A stretch of DNA of 64,000 nt. Origin: Chrysopilus asiliformis (lineage: Eukaryota; Arthropoda; Insecta; Diptera; Rhagionidae). A program made the position numbers and the translations under genes. Positions 53,361 through 64,000 of the stretch are shown piece after piece (position 1 is the stretch's first letter; each line of letters starts with the position of its first letter). Under the pieces are notes generated by a model. That model had not been told where the DNA came from and did no database searches. It worked only from the letters and a program-made list of their open reading frames with translations. Where the stretch lies: positions 63,714,970 through 63,778,969 of the forward strand of contig OZ035960.1 in the NCBI GenBank assembly GCA_964034945.1, read 5' to 3'.

Positions 53361-55060
53361 GACGTAGATCAAACCATTATTAGAATATAAGTTTTCCTCA
53401 ATTTAATGTAATTTTAGCCATGTGTATTCAAATTGTATTAAAATAATAGTATTAAAAAAAAGTCGTCTTTAAAAATGCTATATAAATTTACCCATTGAAG
53501 GAACGACTAGATAAAACCGCCCTAACAATGCTCACATTGATAACGATGAATGATGAGCCAGTTTATGGAAATTATATTTGCAGTAATGGTTCAAGCCCAT
53601 TTTTTTTTAAACTATTTCATTTATCAATTACAACATCACCCCAATATATTCTGTTAATTAGTCATGGTAAAATATAGACTCTAAAATATCAATTGGTGGT
53701 TTTATTTTTTCGAGGTATTAATTTGTGAATTAACAGTAATATTGAATTTCCAATGCTTGATTTCTCAATATTTGATTTTATGGACTTCATTCTTTTCAGT
53801 TCTGAACACGCCATATAGGGTATGAAAGTTGCTTCTATTCGATTTTCATGTACTGACGATATATGTAAAATGGCATTCTAAATATTTTCGTCATTAATGA
53901 TTTTTTCTGTACGACCAACCGTTCTCGAGATTTTGGTAATTACTTTCTTCTACGGAGTATAATAAAGTATTGGATTCATGAAAAATTTCGATCTCTTAAT
54001 TTTGCCTAAAAAACATTTCCCGATCACTCCTGAGTCGATTGGAGCATATTAAAAAAATGTCTATCTGTCTGTAAGTCTGTCAGTCTGTGTACAAGATTTC
54101 TCAAAAACTAATAGAGTTAGCGCCATGAAATTTTATAGGCATGTTGGGTCCTGAAATTGTACGATCCTATCAACTTTTGGTGGAAATCCGTAAACCGGAA
54201 GTATCCAAAATGGCGGTTTTTCAAAAATCGCAATTTCGTTTTTCTCGATTTACTCCCAAACTACGCGTTTTTTAGTGGCCTTAAATATGACAAAACTTGG
54301 AGAAAATGAAATTTCCCACATTTTTGTCTTTAGCTATAACTCGATATCTCAACCTGTTATCGAGATAAACCGTTATTTCCAAAAAAAACAGTTTTTTGCG
54401 ATTAGCTCGAAAACTAACGGGTTTTTGCTGACTGAATGTATGAAGTGAATTAATGAGAATGGCATTCTGCACAATTTTGTCTTTTACCGTTATCCGTTAT
54501 ATTTTACCGTTAGTGAGATATTTTCATTAATATGTAAAAAATCATATTTTTGCGAATAATTTGCAAACTAACGGTTTTTCGACAAATCAATTAAAAGAAT
54601 AATTAAAGATGTTAACATTTTTTACATTTTTGCCATTTACCGTAAATTGATATCTTTTACAGTTCTCAAGTTATCTCAAATTTTGTACGTTTTTGATATT
54701 TTTGGATGAACCAACCATTTATTGGGAGGTTGTATTGGGTTGACAATACGACAGGGCTATAACGTAAATTGCACAGGGTCATAGATTTTGTAGAAGAAAG
54801 TTTTGTGTTGACCACAACTGATATTTTTCATTATAGTTTGACGAATGGACTCTGGCAATTGGAGCTTTTCTTATATTTTAATATAAACTTGTAATTTTTT
54901 GATGACCCCCCATAGTGAATTTCAATATTTATCATGTAAAGTTTAATTATGTGTCACCGCTTCTTATTTTGATTTTTCAAACCATTTTAATACCCTTCTT
55001 ATATGTAAGAAAGGTAAAACAATTGTTTTCGCTAATAATTTAATATTTCATTTTTTTTAG
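53361..55060. other. 3' end of the RpL34 intron
   Basis: 53361-54040 holds nothing recognised. Around 54050-54300 is a repeat with a (GTCTGTCA)-type tract next to 'gccatgaaattttataggca', followed by several AAACTAACGG-containing segments to about 54720 (a loosely tandem repeat). 54720-55060 is AT-rich and ends in the RpL34 acceptor. Confidence 0.5.
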
Positions 55061-55379
55061 TGTTCGCACTCCAGGTGGACGCCTCGTTTATCAGTATGTT
55101 AAAAAAACAAAAAATGTTCCCAAGTGTGGACAATGCAAGGAAAAGTTAAAGGGGATTCGACCAACACGGCCGAGTGAACGCTCTAGACTGTCAAAGCGTC
55201 ATAAAACAGTACGTCGCACTTATGGAGGCGTTTTTTGCCACAGATGCGTACGCGAGCGAATTGTTCGTGCATTCTTAATAGAGGAACAAAAAATTGTAAA
55301 GGCTTTGAAAAATCAACAAATAGTCCAGAAAACTGTTCAAAAAGCAGCGCAAAAAATTGCACGCAAATCGAAAAAATAA
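55061..55379 (+). CDS. RpL34: Ribosomal protein eL34, exon 2 (last exon)
   Basis: Follows TTTCATTTTTTTTAG. Its first base completes the Ile codon begun in exon 1, giving [19 protein letters not shown]. The body holds the paired CxxC motifs of eL34 ([12 protein letters not shown] and [10 protein letters not shown]) and the hallmark [15 protein letters not shown]. The C-terminus is a basic tail ([10 protein letters not shown]) to TAA at 55377-55379. Total protein 127 residues, near the animal norm (human 117). All conserved positions I can recall are intact, so this looks like a functional gene and not a processed copy. The exon lies inside the 9.7-kb duplicated unit, so a second copy is expected just beyond the window. 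Confidence 0.95.
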
Positions 55380-55395
55380 ATGTACAATTTGTTTG

Positions 55396-55401
55396 AATAA
55401 A
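55396..55401 (+). terminator. RpL34: Polyadenylation signal of RpL34
   Basis: AATAAA 17 bp after the RpL34 stop codon. A TTTTATTTTCACAT T-rich stretch follows at about 55420. Confidence 0.65.
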
Positions 55402-55900
55402 AAATATTCATTGAACTACATGTTTTATTTTCACATATATTTTTGAACAAAAAATAGATATGTTTATTACTTTCAAAAACGTACATGTTCACAAAAATTC
55501 GAAGATGAGGCAAAGATCCCATATGATTTATTTTTTATAACCTTTTTCGGGAAAACTAATATTTCCAAAATAATATGTCTATAGACAAAAAAAAAACGAA
55601 ATTGTTGTTAGTTCCAAAAACAAACGTGTCCATGTTGGAATAAAATATTTTGGAGATAGCTTTCGTATAAAAAAGATAAGCTAAATAAGTGTACCAAATT
55701 CGGATTGCTGTTTTAAAGGTAAGTGATTGGAAGTAAACTGTAAACCATGAAAATTTGACTAAAAAGGGTAAAATAAATAAAAAAATTAAACAAGCTTATT
55801 TAAAAAATACTCGAAAAAGGAAAAAAAAATTTTTGAGCATTTTTCCTTGGGTTGGGTACGAAATCCCGGAATCAAAGTCCCGAATTAGCAGGGCAATTTT
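55402..55900. other. Downstream of RpL34, nothing recognised
   Basis: AT-rich non-coding sequence up to a truncated family H element. No gene or repeat partner found. Confidence 0.4.
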
Positions 55901-56114
55901 TATACCCGTATGGTGAAAACAAAGGGTATATTAGATTTGCCTTACCGTTTGTAACGCCAAGATCCCGTCATCACACAAAAAAATGAATTATACCAGTGTG
56001 TTTAGAATGATAAAAAAAGTTGAATTTAGCTTGTCCGTTCGTCTGTCCGTCTGTCCGTCCGTCCGTCTGTCCGTCCGTCCGTCTGTCCGTCTGTCCGTCC
56101 GTCCGTCTGTCCGT
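55901..56114 (+). mobile_element. Family H (Helentron-like), 5' half cut at the duplication junction
   Basis: TATACCCGTATGGTGAAAAC through CGTTTGTAACGCCAAGATCC to a (GTCCGTCT)n tract of about 85 bp. It stops abruptly at 56114 where the second 9.7-kb unit begins. Confidence 0.85.
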
Positions 56115-57380
56115 CACAATTTTTTGCATTTGTGCTTATTGGATCAACAACCTACCAAATGTATATAAATAAGTACCACAGAATCCCCCTATAAGAAAAT
56201 ACATGAATTAGTAAACGTCAAATTTATTTTAAATTTTGTTTGCTTTGCTGCAGTGTGTTTTTTAAGAAGACAAAGTTGTTTTCTTTTATTATATTTTATT
56301 ATTGTTAAAAACAAAGAATAAAAGCGATTTGAAAACAAGATATATGTTTAAATATGCATTAAAAAAAGTCTCAAAACTAGCGATTTTTGTCTATGGGGTC
56401 CATTATGGAATACGATCGTAATCGCAACGATCGAGATTCACCTGTTGTTGGTATAAAACACTAACAACAACACACAATTTCTGATCGTTACGATTACGAT
56501 CGTATTCCATAATGGACCCCTATAATTTCGGAGACTTTTGAGATTTTTTTTCCTCATTTCAGCGATTTTGGGCTTGAGGTCCCCGGCAACACCGATTGAA
56601 TCTCATGTTATTTCGTTATTTTCGCTCTTAAAAGTTTTGGTTTTAAATGTTTCGCTCTTAACGGCAAGAGCGTTTGCTGTGGTGTTCGACTCTCGTTCTT
56701 GGGAACGAAAATGATTTATATTTAAGTTTTCGCTTCTTGTTCACAGCGATTTGTGGGTCTCATAAAAATGAATGAAAGCCTCGAGCGATGGCTTTTGGGT
56801 ATGATGCTCACACATATAAAAGTATGTATCTCATTAGTAAGAGAGCGATATTAGATATAATGATGAAGGTATTACATAAATTTACTACTATTTCATCGAT
56901 TCTACCACTATTTTTCGGCCGATTTACTACGATTTCGAAAATCAAAAGTCACAGTCCTGAACAGAACTTTAATCTGTACAGAAAAATCGATTTTATCATC
57001 AACCTGAGGACATATTTAGGCAATTATAATAAAAATTAAAAATGTGTAGTACTACATTTTTTTTTTCTTGAAATTGTTATCCCAGAATTTGAGGCATTCT
57101 AAAAATACTATTTTTTCGCGAAATTTTGTATATATGTATATGACCCTGCAAAAAATGTACCGGCTTGAACCGGTCAGGCGTCAGTTGGACATGATAGCCA
57201 AGGTCAATACCTTTCAAAATATCCATATTTCATCTGCTACTACGTGCCACTCTTGTCACCGTACACAAAAGTCTGATTTCTTACATATTCTTTTTCTTTT
57301 AATTTCTTACTTTGTCACAACAAAGGACAATGATTTTTCGTCTAATATATTAGGAAATTGTTTTAATTACTTTTAATATA

Positions 57381-58941
57381 CAGCCTTGGCCAAAAGTATT
57401 GAGCACCCATGATATATGGCAAAATAACCGTTATATTTAGATGGAGTCAAATAAAAATAGTTTTAGTAGATGTTAATCGTTTATTGTATGATAGAAATTT
57501 AATATTTTGTGGGGCCACCCTTCGCCTTTATAACGGCAGCGATTTTCTTAGGCATGGATGTGACGAGTTTCTTACATTCATCGCTGCTTATCGCGCTCCA
57601 CTCTTCTTGTAGGTGCCTTTTTAAATCTTCTTTTGACGAAATTTGATGTGCCCTCACCTTACGCTTTCGTATAGCCCATAAAAGTTCTATGGGGTTTAAA
57701 TCCGGAGACTGCGAAGGCCACTCTAAAACATCGACGCAGTTTTCTTCAAACCAATTCTTTGTTTCGGTGGATTTATGGCATGGTGCGTTGTCTTGCTGAC
57801 ACTTTATGCCAGCCATGTTTGTATCTCCAAAAATGCATGAAAACGACGCCATAAGTGTAGTTTTGAGCACATTTATGTATTTTTTGGAGTTCATTTTGCC
57901 TTCACATACGAACATTTCACCAACTCCAGATCCAGCCATGCAGCCCCAAACCATTATACTGCCACCCCCGTATTTTACGGTTGGTACAACACATTCGACA
58001 TTATACTCTTCGCCTATTCGGCGGCGGACATACGATGCACCGGGTGTCCTGAAAACCTAAAAAATAATGAAAAAATATGATTTGTAAACCGTTGGATTTT
58101 ACTACACTTCACATATTTATCGGGTCGAAAATAATGTTTTTCTACAGAAAAAGGAAATATTTTACTCGTCTGAAAGTTTGATTCGTCCGACCATAGAATA
58201 TTTGACCAATCTTGCTCGGTTAAACTTTTGTGTTTTAGAGCCCATTGGAAGCGAGCCTTTTTGTTTTTTTTTTTTTCGGAAAGCCACGGCTTCTTCCTGG
58301 CTTTGCAGCCTTTTAGACCAGCTTTCTGCAGTCTTCTTCGTGTCGTCCTGGCAGATATTGGCTTTCTAATTGTTACTGAAAAATCAGCAGCGAGCTCGAA
58401 AGACGTTTTTCTCCTATTTTTCAGTGAATCCCTTACTAATATTCTGTCTTCACGATCTATATTAAGTCGTTTTCGTCCAGATCTGTGTCTATTTTTATGC
58501 GATCCAGTATTCTCGAACCGTTCGATAACATATTGCACAGCTCGACGCGAACATTTAACGGTTTTAGAAATTTCCAGTTGAAACTTGCCTTGCTGCTTCA
58601 AAAGTTGAATTTCTACCCGCTGTTGCAATGTCAGTTCTCTTTTTTTCGCCATATTTACATTAAAATATTTAATTTATTGAAAAAAATCACTTCAAGGCAC
58701 TACACAACTGTATGTCTTCACAGCGAGCTGAGAAAGCGAACTAATCGGATATCAAAAAACACCACAAAAGCAAATTTTTAAGGTTCTAGATGTTTTGTTA
58801 CTAACCAGCTACTTGACTATTGTTTAAATTTTATTTTTTAGATGCCGACAAAACTTTAATAAACAATACGATGGATTTGGAGCATCAGATTTTGTATATT
58901 AGTAAAATTTACAGGGTGCTCAATACTTTTGGCCAAGGCTG
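57381..58941 (-). mobile_element. Tc1-family transposon, second copy, 1561 bp
   Basis: Same ends and TA flanks (57379-57380, 58942-58943) as the copy at 47678. Two bases longer because of the T-run at about 58264. Confidence 0.92.
57499..58652 (-). pseudogene. Tc1 transposase, copy 2 (N-terminal frame intact)
   Basis: Here the T-run keeps the frame open from Met 58652 through both HTH regions to SEKKKNKKARFQWALKHKSL and ILWSDESNF (first catalytic Asp). It still breaks in the interval before the YVRRRIGEEY part, which needs either a short intron (acceptor-like TTTTTTAG at about 58055) or a frameshift. The rest (QQDNAPCH ... NPIELLW) ends at 57499 as in copy 1. Confidence 0.88.
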
Positions 58942-59923
58942 TATATTAAACCGGAATATTTTCCATACCAGCATACAGTGAAACCATTAAATGTCACCCT
59001 TCTTGACAGTAAAACCGTTTAAAACTGATAATCTTATATGAATAATTAGGGCAATAAAAATCAATATCTTAGATATACATATATGTATACATAGTAGGTA
59101 TATATGTTACAACAGAATATTAAGACATTTACCATTAAATGTAAATATCTTAAACTTGTGTTGCCAAGTGCACAGCTGATTTGTATAATAGACATTACAA
59201 TTGAAGAAATACAGGGTGCGCCATCTATTCCTCCGGTATGTAAACATTCAATAACTTCGCCATTTGTCAACCGATTTGCTTTCCTAGACACGTTTTGGAA
59301 ACGTCAAACCAGTACACTTTTAACCATGAACCGCTTCACACCGAAAGAACGCGCCGAAATAGTGACGATGTACATTGAAAATAGTCGTTCAATTGTGCTA
59401 ACTCAACGTGCATATCGTGCAAAATATCGTGGCAAAAAAGCGCCTACCGACAAAACAATTCGGGCGCTGGGTAAAAATTTCTTTGAGCACGGAACAGTAG
59501 GCAATCTAACCTATAATCATCCACGCCCAAGACGTTCCAATGAAATTATTGAAGCCGTGAGAGAGAGTGTTGCCGAGGACCCAAATGTCTCGTATCGCCA
59601 CCGAACTCAGCGGTTGAAAATGAGTGGAACCACGTTGCGGCGCATTTTAAAGGACGATCTCCATTTGTTTCCTTACAAAATACAACTAACTCAAAGAATA
59701 TTGGCAACAGACAAGTCGCGTCGTATAGAATACGGCAAATTAGTCGGCCGAATGTTGGAAACCATGCCGGACTTTTGGATGCAAGTTTTAATGACCGACG
59801 AGGCACATTTCACTCTCTCTGGCGGTGTTAATAAACAAAATTGCCGCATTTGGGCGACAGAAAATCCTCACGAGATTCATGAAATACCATTGCATGATCG
59901 AAAAGTGACTGTTTGGGCCGGCG

Positions 59924-62155
59924 CACAGTGGTTCGAGATCGTTTTCTATTGGTCAAAATTCAATATCTTTTGATCCATTGAATGTTTTGAAATGCGGTTT
60001 TTTTTTATTAAATAGAAGAGTTTTCAAGCTTTATTTATCATAAAGTTTCATCAAAATCGGATAACTAGTTTCTGCGATATTGTCAAATAAAACTCAACTT
60101 TTTATGTTCTGTTCATTCTTTAGTAGGAAAGTAGTTGTTTTGATTTGAATAATTTTGAAATATCATAAAATATGATTTTTTGTTACTATTATTAAATTTT
60201 TGTAGTTAAACATAGTATATTTATTGTTAAAGTAGATTTGATTATTAACATCAAATTAAATAACAATTTAACTAAAATTGGTTTATCATACAGATTTCAT
60301 TAACATCGATCGTTAATTAAATTTTGTCTAGGGGTAATTCTTGTATTTTATCTATAATTTGAGAGGGGTTTGTATCATGTAATAACTTTTTAGTTTCTTC
60401 ATCTAATTCCAAATGTGGCGATTTCCATTGGTGTCTAATGCTCGAAACGAATGGGTCTGATGTTACGAGCAATATGTTAAATAAGTCTTCATTTGCGCTA
60501 TTCCTTGACATTTTCCTGGTGTTATGTTCTCTGAAATACCTGTAGTTTTTACTCATTTTTTCTTGAGCTTCTTCTGATAGATCTGGTAGTAGATTATTTC
60601 TGATGATGTCTTCGCCATGATATAATATTTTGTGGACTGTTTGTGGCATATTTCTCCATGGGTAATTCTTGTTATATATATATATATATATGTTTGGGGA
60701 TAACCCTCGATTTATTTGCAGAAATATGTGAACTTTATAGTACATAAGTTATCCTTGTTACGGGTAATTAAAGATCAAATTTCCAGCACAATAATTATCA
60801 AATCAACATATTATCTGCACCTGTGTAGCACACCTAGATGTCATAAAACTGTCCGAATCTCGAGAATTAAAGTTTTTAATATTTCGGGAAATCCCAAACC
60901 TTGAGAATTAAAATTTTCATCATTTCGGGAAATCCCGAATCTCGAGATTGTGATTTTCTCGGGAAATCCGCAACTCTATATGTCTATCATAACACTTTCA
61001 ATGCAGGTCATAAAATTATAAAAATACAAAGATTGACGTCTAAGAGCAGGTTTTAACCAGCCAGCATTTTATAACACTTCGAAATTGTATTAAATAAAAT
61101 ATATCACTACTTTGCTTTCCTGTTTTTTACATAAAACTAGCATATCCTACGTTGACAGCTTAACGTTTTTTGTATAAATTTTAGAATGCCAAAAAACCAT
61201 AAATAACTTAAAAACTTTTCGGAAAAAACGTTATTTGAAAAATCTAACACCGGATTCGCGATCAGTGACCCCGGAAACCCCCTTATGCAGATTTTTTCCG
61301 GGAAAAACGGAAAAAGGATATTTGCTTTATCCTTACAGGACTTTCCGTTTCGAATTTTGAAAATCTAATACCGGATTAGTGGTCACCGACCCTGAAAACC
61401 GTCCATAGCCAGTTTTTGTGAGGAAAAATAGGAAAAAGGATATTTATTATCCTTACAGGACCTACCGTTTCGAATTTTAAAAATCTAACATAGCCAAAAA
61501 CCTGCTCCTGGCAATGCAGATCATTTTGCAAAAAACCGCGTAAAAATCGGTCCAGTAGTTTTTGAGTTTTGTAATCTCAAATCAACAGACCAACCAACCA
61601 AAAAACTTCCATTTTTATATATATAGCTTAATTAAAACGCCGCTAGCGCCTCAATACGGGTACTTACGGCAACAAAACCATATATGGAATTAAAGGTAAT
61701 TGTTGTGGCTATAACTTGGAAGTAATTTCGACTTGACGCCTGTTGACGGGCACAAGTTATGATCTTTCAAACTTCAAATTTATATGAAAAAAGTGTTCCT
61801 AATAAATATTTAATTATAATTAACTCAAAAATAGTTCAGGTTCCAAATTAACTCAGAATTATAGGGAAAGATCCACTCATTCAAATAAAAAAAAACGAAT
61901 GTAAAATCTTCGAAAATGTGAAAGTTGTGTTCACTTAAAGTTGGAAAAAAATCAAGAAATTTACTTTTTGGCAAAATTTAAAAAAAGTTTCTATTTCAAT
62001 GCTTCCGCAAAGACACATTTTTAAAGATATTGACCTAATATTTTTTATTCCCGACTTTTGAACTATTTACTATCAAATTTGATCAAAAAAAATCAAATTG
62101 GTTACCACAAAAAAATTTAATTTTGGCCAATGGATTTTAATCCTGAACCACTGTG
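59924..62155. mobile_element. Transib-type element, second copy, 2232 bp
   Basis: CACAGTGGTTC ends and CGGCG at 59919-59923 and 62156-62160. It differs from the first copy by isolated substitutions (for example within the right end, ATTTAATTTTGG for ATTGAATTTTGG). Confidence 0.88.
60317..60672 (-). pseudogene. SEEAQ-domain fragment, second Transib-borne copy
   Basis: Same frame as 50612-50967 (LSEEAQEKMSKNYRYF ... SDPFVSS, stop at 60317). The adjoining remnant at 62752-63065 repeats the one at 53047-53360, with one substitution noticed (FYSK to FCSK). Confidence 0.55.
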
Positions 62156-64000
62156 CGGCGTGTGCGCAAAAACCATCATTGGGCCATTTTTCTTCAATGA
62201 AGGTGAAACAGTTAATGGTAATCGATATCGGTGGATGTTGGCACATTTTGTGTGTCCGAAAATGCGTGAAAAAGGTCTGACTGACTTCTGGTTTCAGCAA
62301 GACGGGGCGCCATGCCACACAGCGGACCAAACAATACGGTTTTTGCAACAAAAATTCCCCAGACGTGTGATATCGAAAAGAGGCGATATTGACTGGCCAC
62401 CAAGATCCCCTGATTTAACCCCCCCAGACTTCTTTTTGTGGGGTTATTTGAAGAGTAAAGTTTACGCCAGCAACCCGAAGACCATTGACGAGCTCAAGAC
62501 CAATATTCGTGCCGAAATAGCTGCCATACCGACGGAGATGCTCGAAGAAGTGATGGAAAATGCCCGAAAAAGAGCACAGTTTGCGGTGGCCAATAAAGGT
62601 GGTCATTTGATCGATGTTGTTTTCAAAAAGTAGTCCACATAAATTGTAAAGGATTGAACTAAATAAAAAAACACAATTTTTTGCAATCTATTGTTTCTTT
62701 CAAAAGTTATTCAACATTCTCATACCGGAGGAATAGATGGCGCACCCTGTATATCTTCAACAATGCATCAAGTGCTTTTCTGTAGCAAGCTGATGATTGA
62801 AAAAAGCATTTTACCACTTGAAAAAAGCATTTTACCACTTGGGGAGCTTTCAGAAGAAGCTCAGGAATCGAAAAATAAAGATTACAGACATTTTAGACTA
62901 ACCAACAATAGAAAAAACGATAGAATCAACCAAAATGAAGATTTGATGAATATATTACTTCTATCGTCAGATCGATTTTTATCTTCTCAGCGTTCTAAAT
63001 GAACAAATGCATAAGATGAATTGGATGACGAGGAAGATCAAGAAATCCTACAATTGTGAAAATTCGACGTAGATCAAACCATTATTAGAATATAAGTTTT
63101 CCTCAATTTAATGTAATTTTAGCCATGTGTATTCAAATTGTATTAAAATAATAGTATTAAAAAAAAGTCGTCTTTAAAAATGCTATATAAATTTACCCAT
63201 TGAAGGAACGACTAGATAAAACCGCCCTAACAATGCTCACATTGATAACGATGAATGATGAGCCAGTTTATGGAAATTATATTTGCAGTAATGGTTCAAG
63301 CCCATTTTTTTTTAAACTATTTCATTTATCAATTACAACATCACCCCAATATATTCTGTTAATTAGTCATGGTAAAATATAGACTCTAAAATATCAATTG
63401 GTGGTTTTATTTTTTCGAGGTATTAATTTGTGAATTAACAGTAATATTGAATTTCCAATGCTTGATTTCTCAATATTTGATTTTATGGACTTCATTCTTT
63501 TCAGTTCTGAACACGCCATATAGGGTATGAAAGTTGCTTCTATTCGATTTTCATGTACTGACGATATATGTAAAATGGCATTCTAAATATTTTCGTCATT
63601 AATGATTTTTTCTGTACGACCAACCGTTCTCGAGATTTTGGTAATTACTTTCTTCTACGGAGTATAATAAAGTATTGGATTCATGAAAAATTTCGATCTC
63701 TTAATTTTGCCTAAAAAACATTTCCCGATCACTCCTGAGTCGATTGGAGCATATTAAAAAAATGTCTATCTGTCTGTAAGTCTGTCAGTCTGTGTACAAG
63801 ATTTCTCAAAAACTAATAGAGTTAGCGCCATGAAATTTTATAGGCATGTTGGGTCCTGAAATTGTACGATCCTATCAACTTTTGGTGGAAATCCGTAAAC
63901 CGGAAGTATCCAAAATGGCGGTTTTTCAAAAATCGCAATTTCGTTTTTCTCGATTTACTCCCAAACTACGCGTTTTTTAGTGGCCTTAAGTAAGACAAAA

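Larger units (their letters stand above)
27060..55060 (+). other. RpL34: 28.0-kb intron of RpL34 filled with transposons
   Basis: Bounded by GTAAGTAT and TTTCATTTTTTTTAG. It contains repeat B copies, several hAT, piggyBac-type and Harbinger-type elements, a THAP/P-derived remnant, block duplications, and Tc1, mariner and Transib elements. No other host gene is recognised within it. 27063-27545 is the least repeat-like stretch and shows nothing identifiable. Ribosomal protein introns are usually short, so this size is unusual. Confidence 0.85.
46413..56114 (+). repeat. 9.7-kb duplicated unit, copy 1 (contains RpL34 exon 2)
   Basis: Everything from TCACAATTTTTT at 46413 onward recurs from 56115 at a constant offset of 9702-9705 bp. 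Differences are a handful of substitutions and short homopolymer indels over 7.9 kb compared. The unit contains part of a hAT, repeat B, a Tc1 element, a mariner with Transib inside, and RpL34 exon 2. The junction at 56114/56115 lies in a (GTCC)n tract of a family H element. Confidence 0.92.
59326..62633 (+). pseudogene. DD41D mariner transposase, second copy, interrupted
   Basis: Coding parts 59326-59923 and 62161-62633. The same 356-codon frame is obtained after removing the Transib. I see no coding difference from the first copy by eye. The insert separates the TDEAH catalytic residue from the other two Asp residues, so neither copy can be functional as it stands. Confidence 0.88.
59212..62749 (+). 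mobile_element. DD41D mariner with Transib insertion, second copy
   Basis: Same ends, TA flanks and internal Transib as 49507-53044, offset 9705 bp. Confidence 0.92.
56115..64000 (+). repeat. 9.7-kb duplicated unit, copy 2 (runs off the window)
   Basis: Collinear with 46413-54292: hAT right part with hairpin (to 56594), repeat B (56595-56983), Tc1, mariner, Transib, SEEAQ remnant, and intron sequence. A substitution cluster appears in the last 20 bases. RpL34 exon 2 would recur near 64.77 kb. Confidence 0.92.

Noticed and set aside
26995..55379. RpL34 as a processed pseudogene
   Set aside because: The two exons have consensus splice borders in matching phase, an intact frame and a polyadenylation signal; there is no joined intronless copy in the window.

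Overview
This is AT-rich insect nuclear DNA, probably from a fly or a close relative. The evidence is one host gene, a two-exon ribosomal protein eL34 gene (RpL34) whose reading frame is closest in my recollection to dipteran RpL34, together with a dense load of animal transposons (hAT, Tc1, a DD41D mariner, Transib, P-type with THAP fingers, Penelope, non-LTR, piggyBac- and Harbinger-type MITEs, Helentron-like repeats). There are no operons, Shine-Dalgarno sites, CRISPR arrays or prokaryotic genes.

Layout. 1-26.8 kb lies upstream of RpL34 and is stacked transposons: hAT 3083-4262; repeat family B at 1.5-2.4 and 6.4-8.0 kb; a TIR element 8371-12647 interrupted by a snap-back Penelope copy and a Tc1 remnant; a hAT-in-hAT-in-TIR nest 12980-15472; a P-type element 15708-19470; tandem and palindromic family E with an inserted TA element 20725-23386; and a cluster of MITEs 24606-26700. 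RpL34 starts at 26995. Its single coding intron runs from 27060 to 55060 (28.0 kb) and is filled with more nested elements, including a THAP/P-derived gene remnant on the minus strand (35309-32197) and a mosaic of duplicated blocks (37-45 kb). Exon 2 is 55061-55379.

A 9.7-kb unit (46413-56114), which includes RpL34 exon 2, starts again at 56115 and runs off the window end at very high identity. Each unit holds a Tc1 element and a DD41D mariner whose transposase is split by a Transib-type element. Removing the Transib and one copy of its CGGCG target duplication restores a 356-codon mariner frame. The two units are either a recent tandem duplication or a haplotype/assembly duplication.

About ten insertions are supported by matched target-site duplications, and several also by an unfilled paralogous site elsewhere in the window, so the order of insertion can largely be read from this sequence. 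I see no evidence for a new defence or enzymatic system. The most unusual features are the 28-kb transposon-filled intron in a ribosomal protein gene, the Transib ends that resemble recombination signal sequences, the microhomology-joined Penelope foldback, and an unassigned SEEAQ-type protein domain present twice in each duplicated unit.
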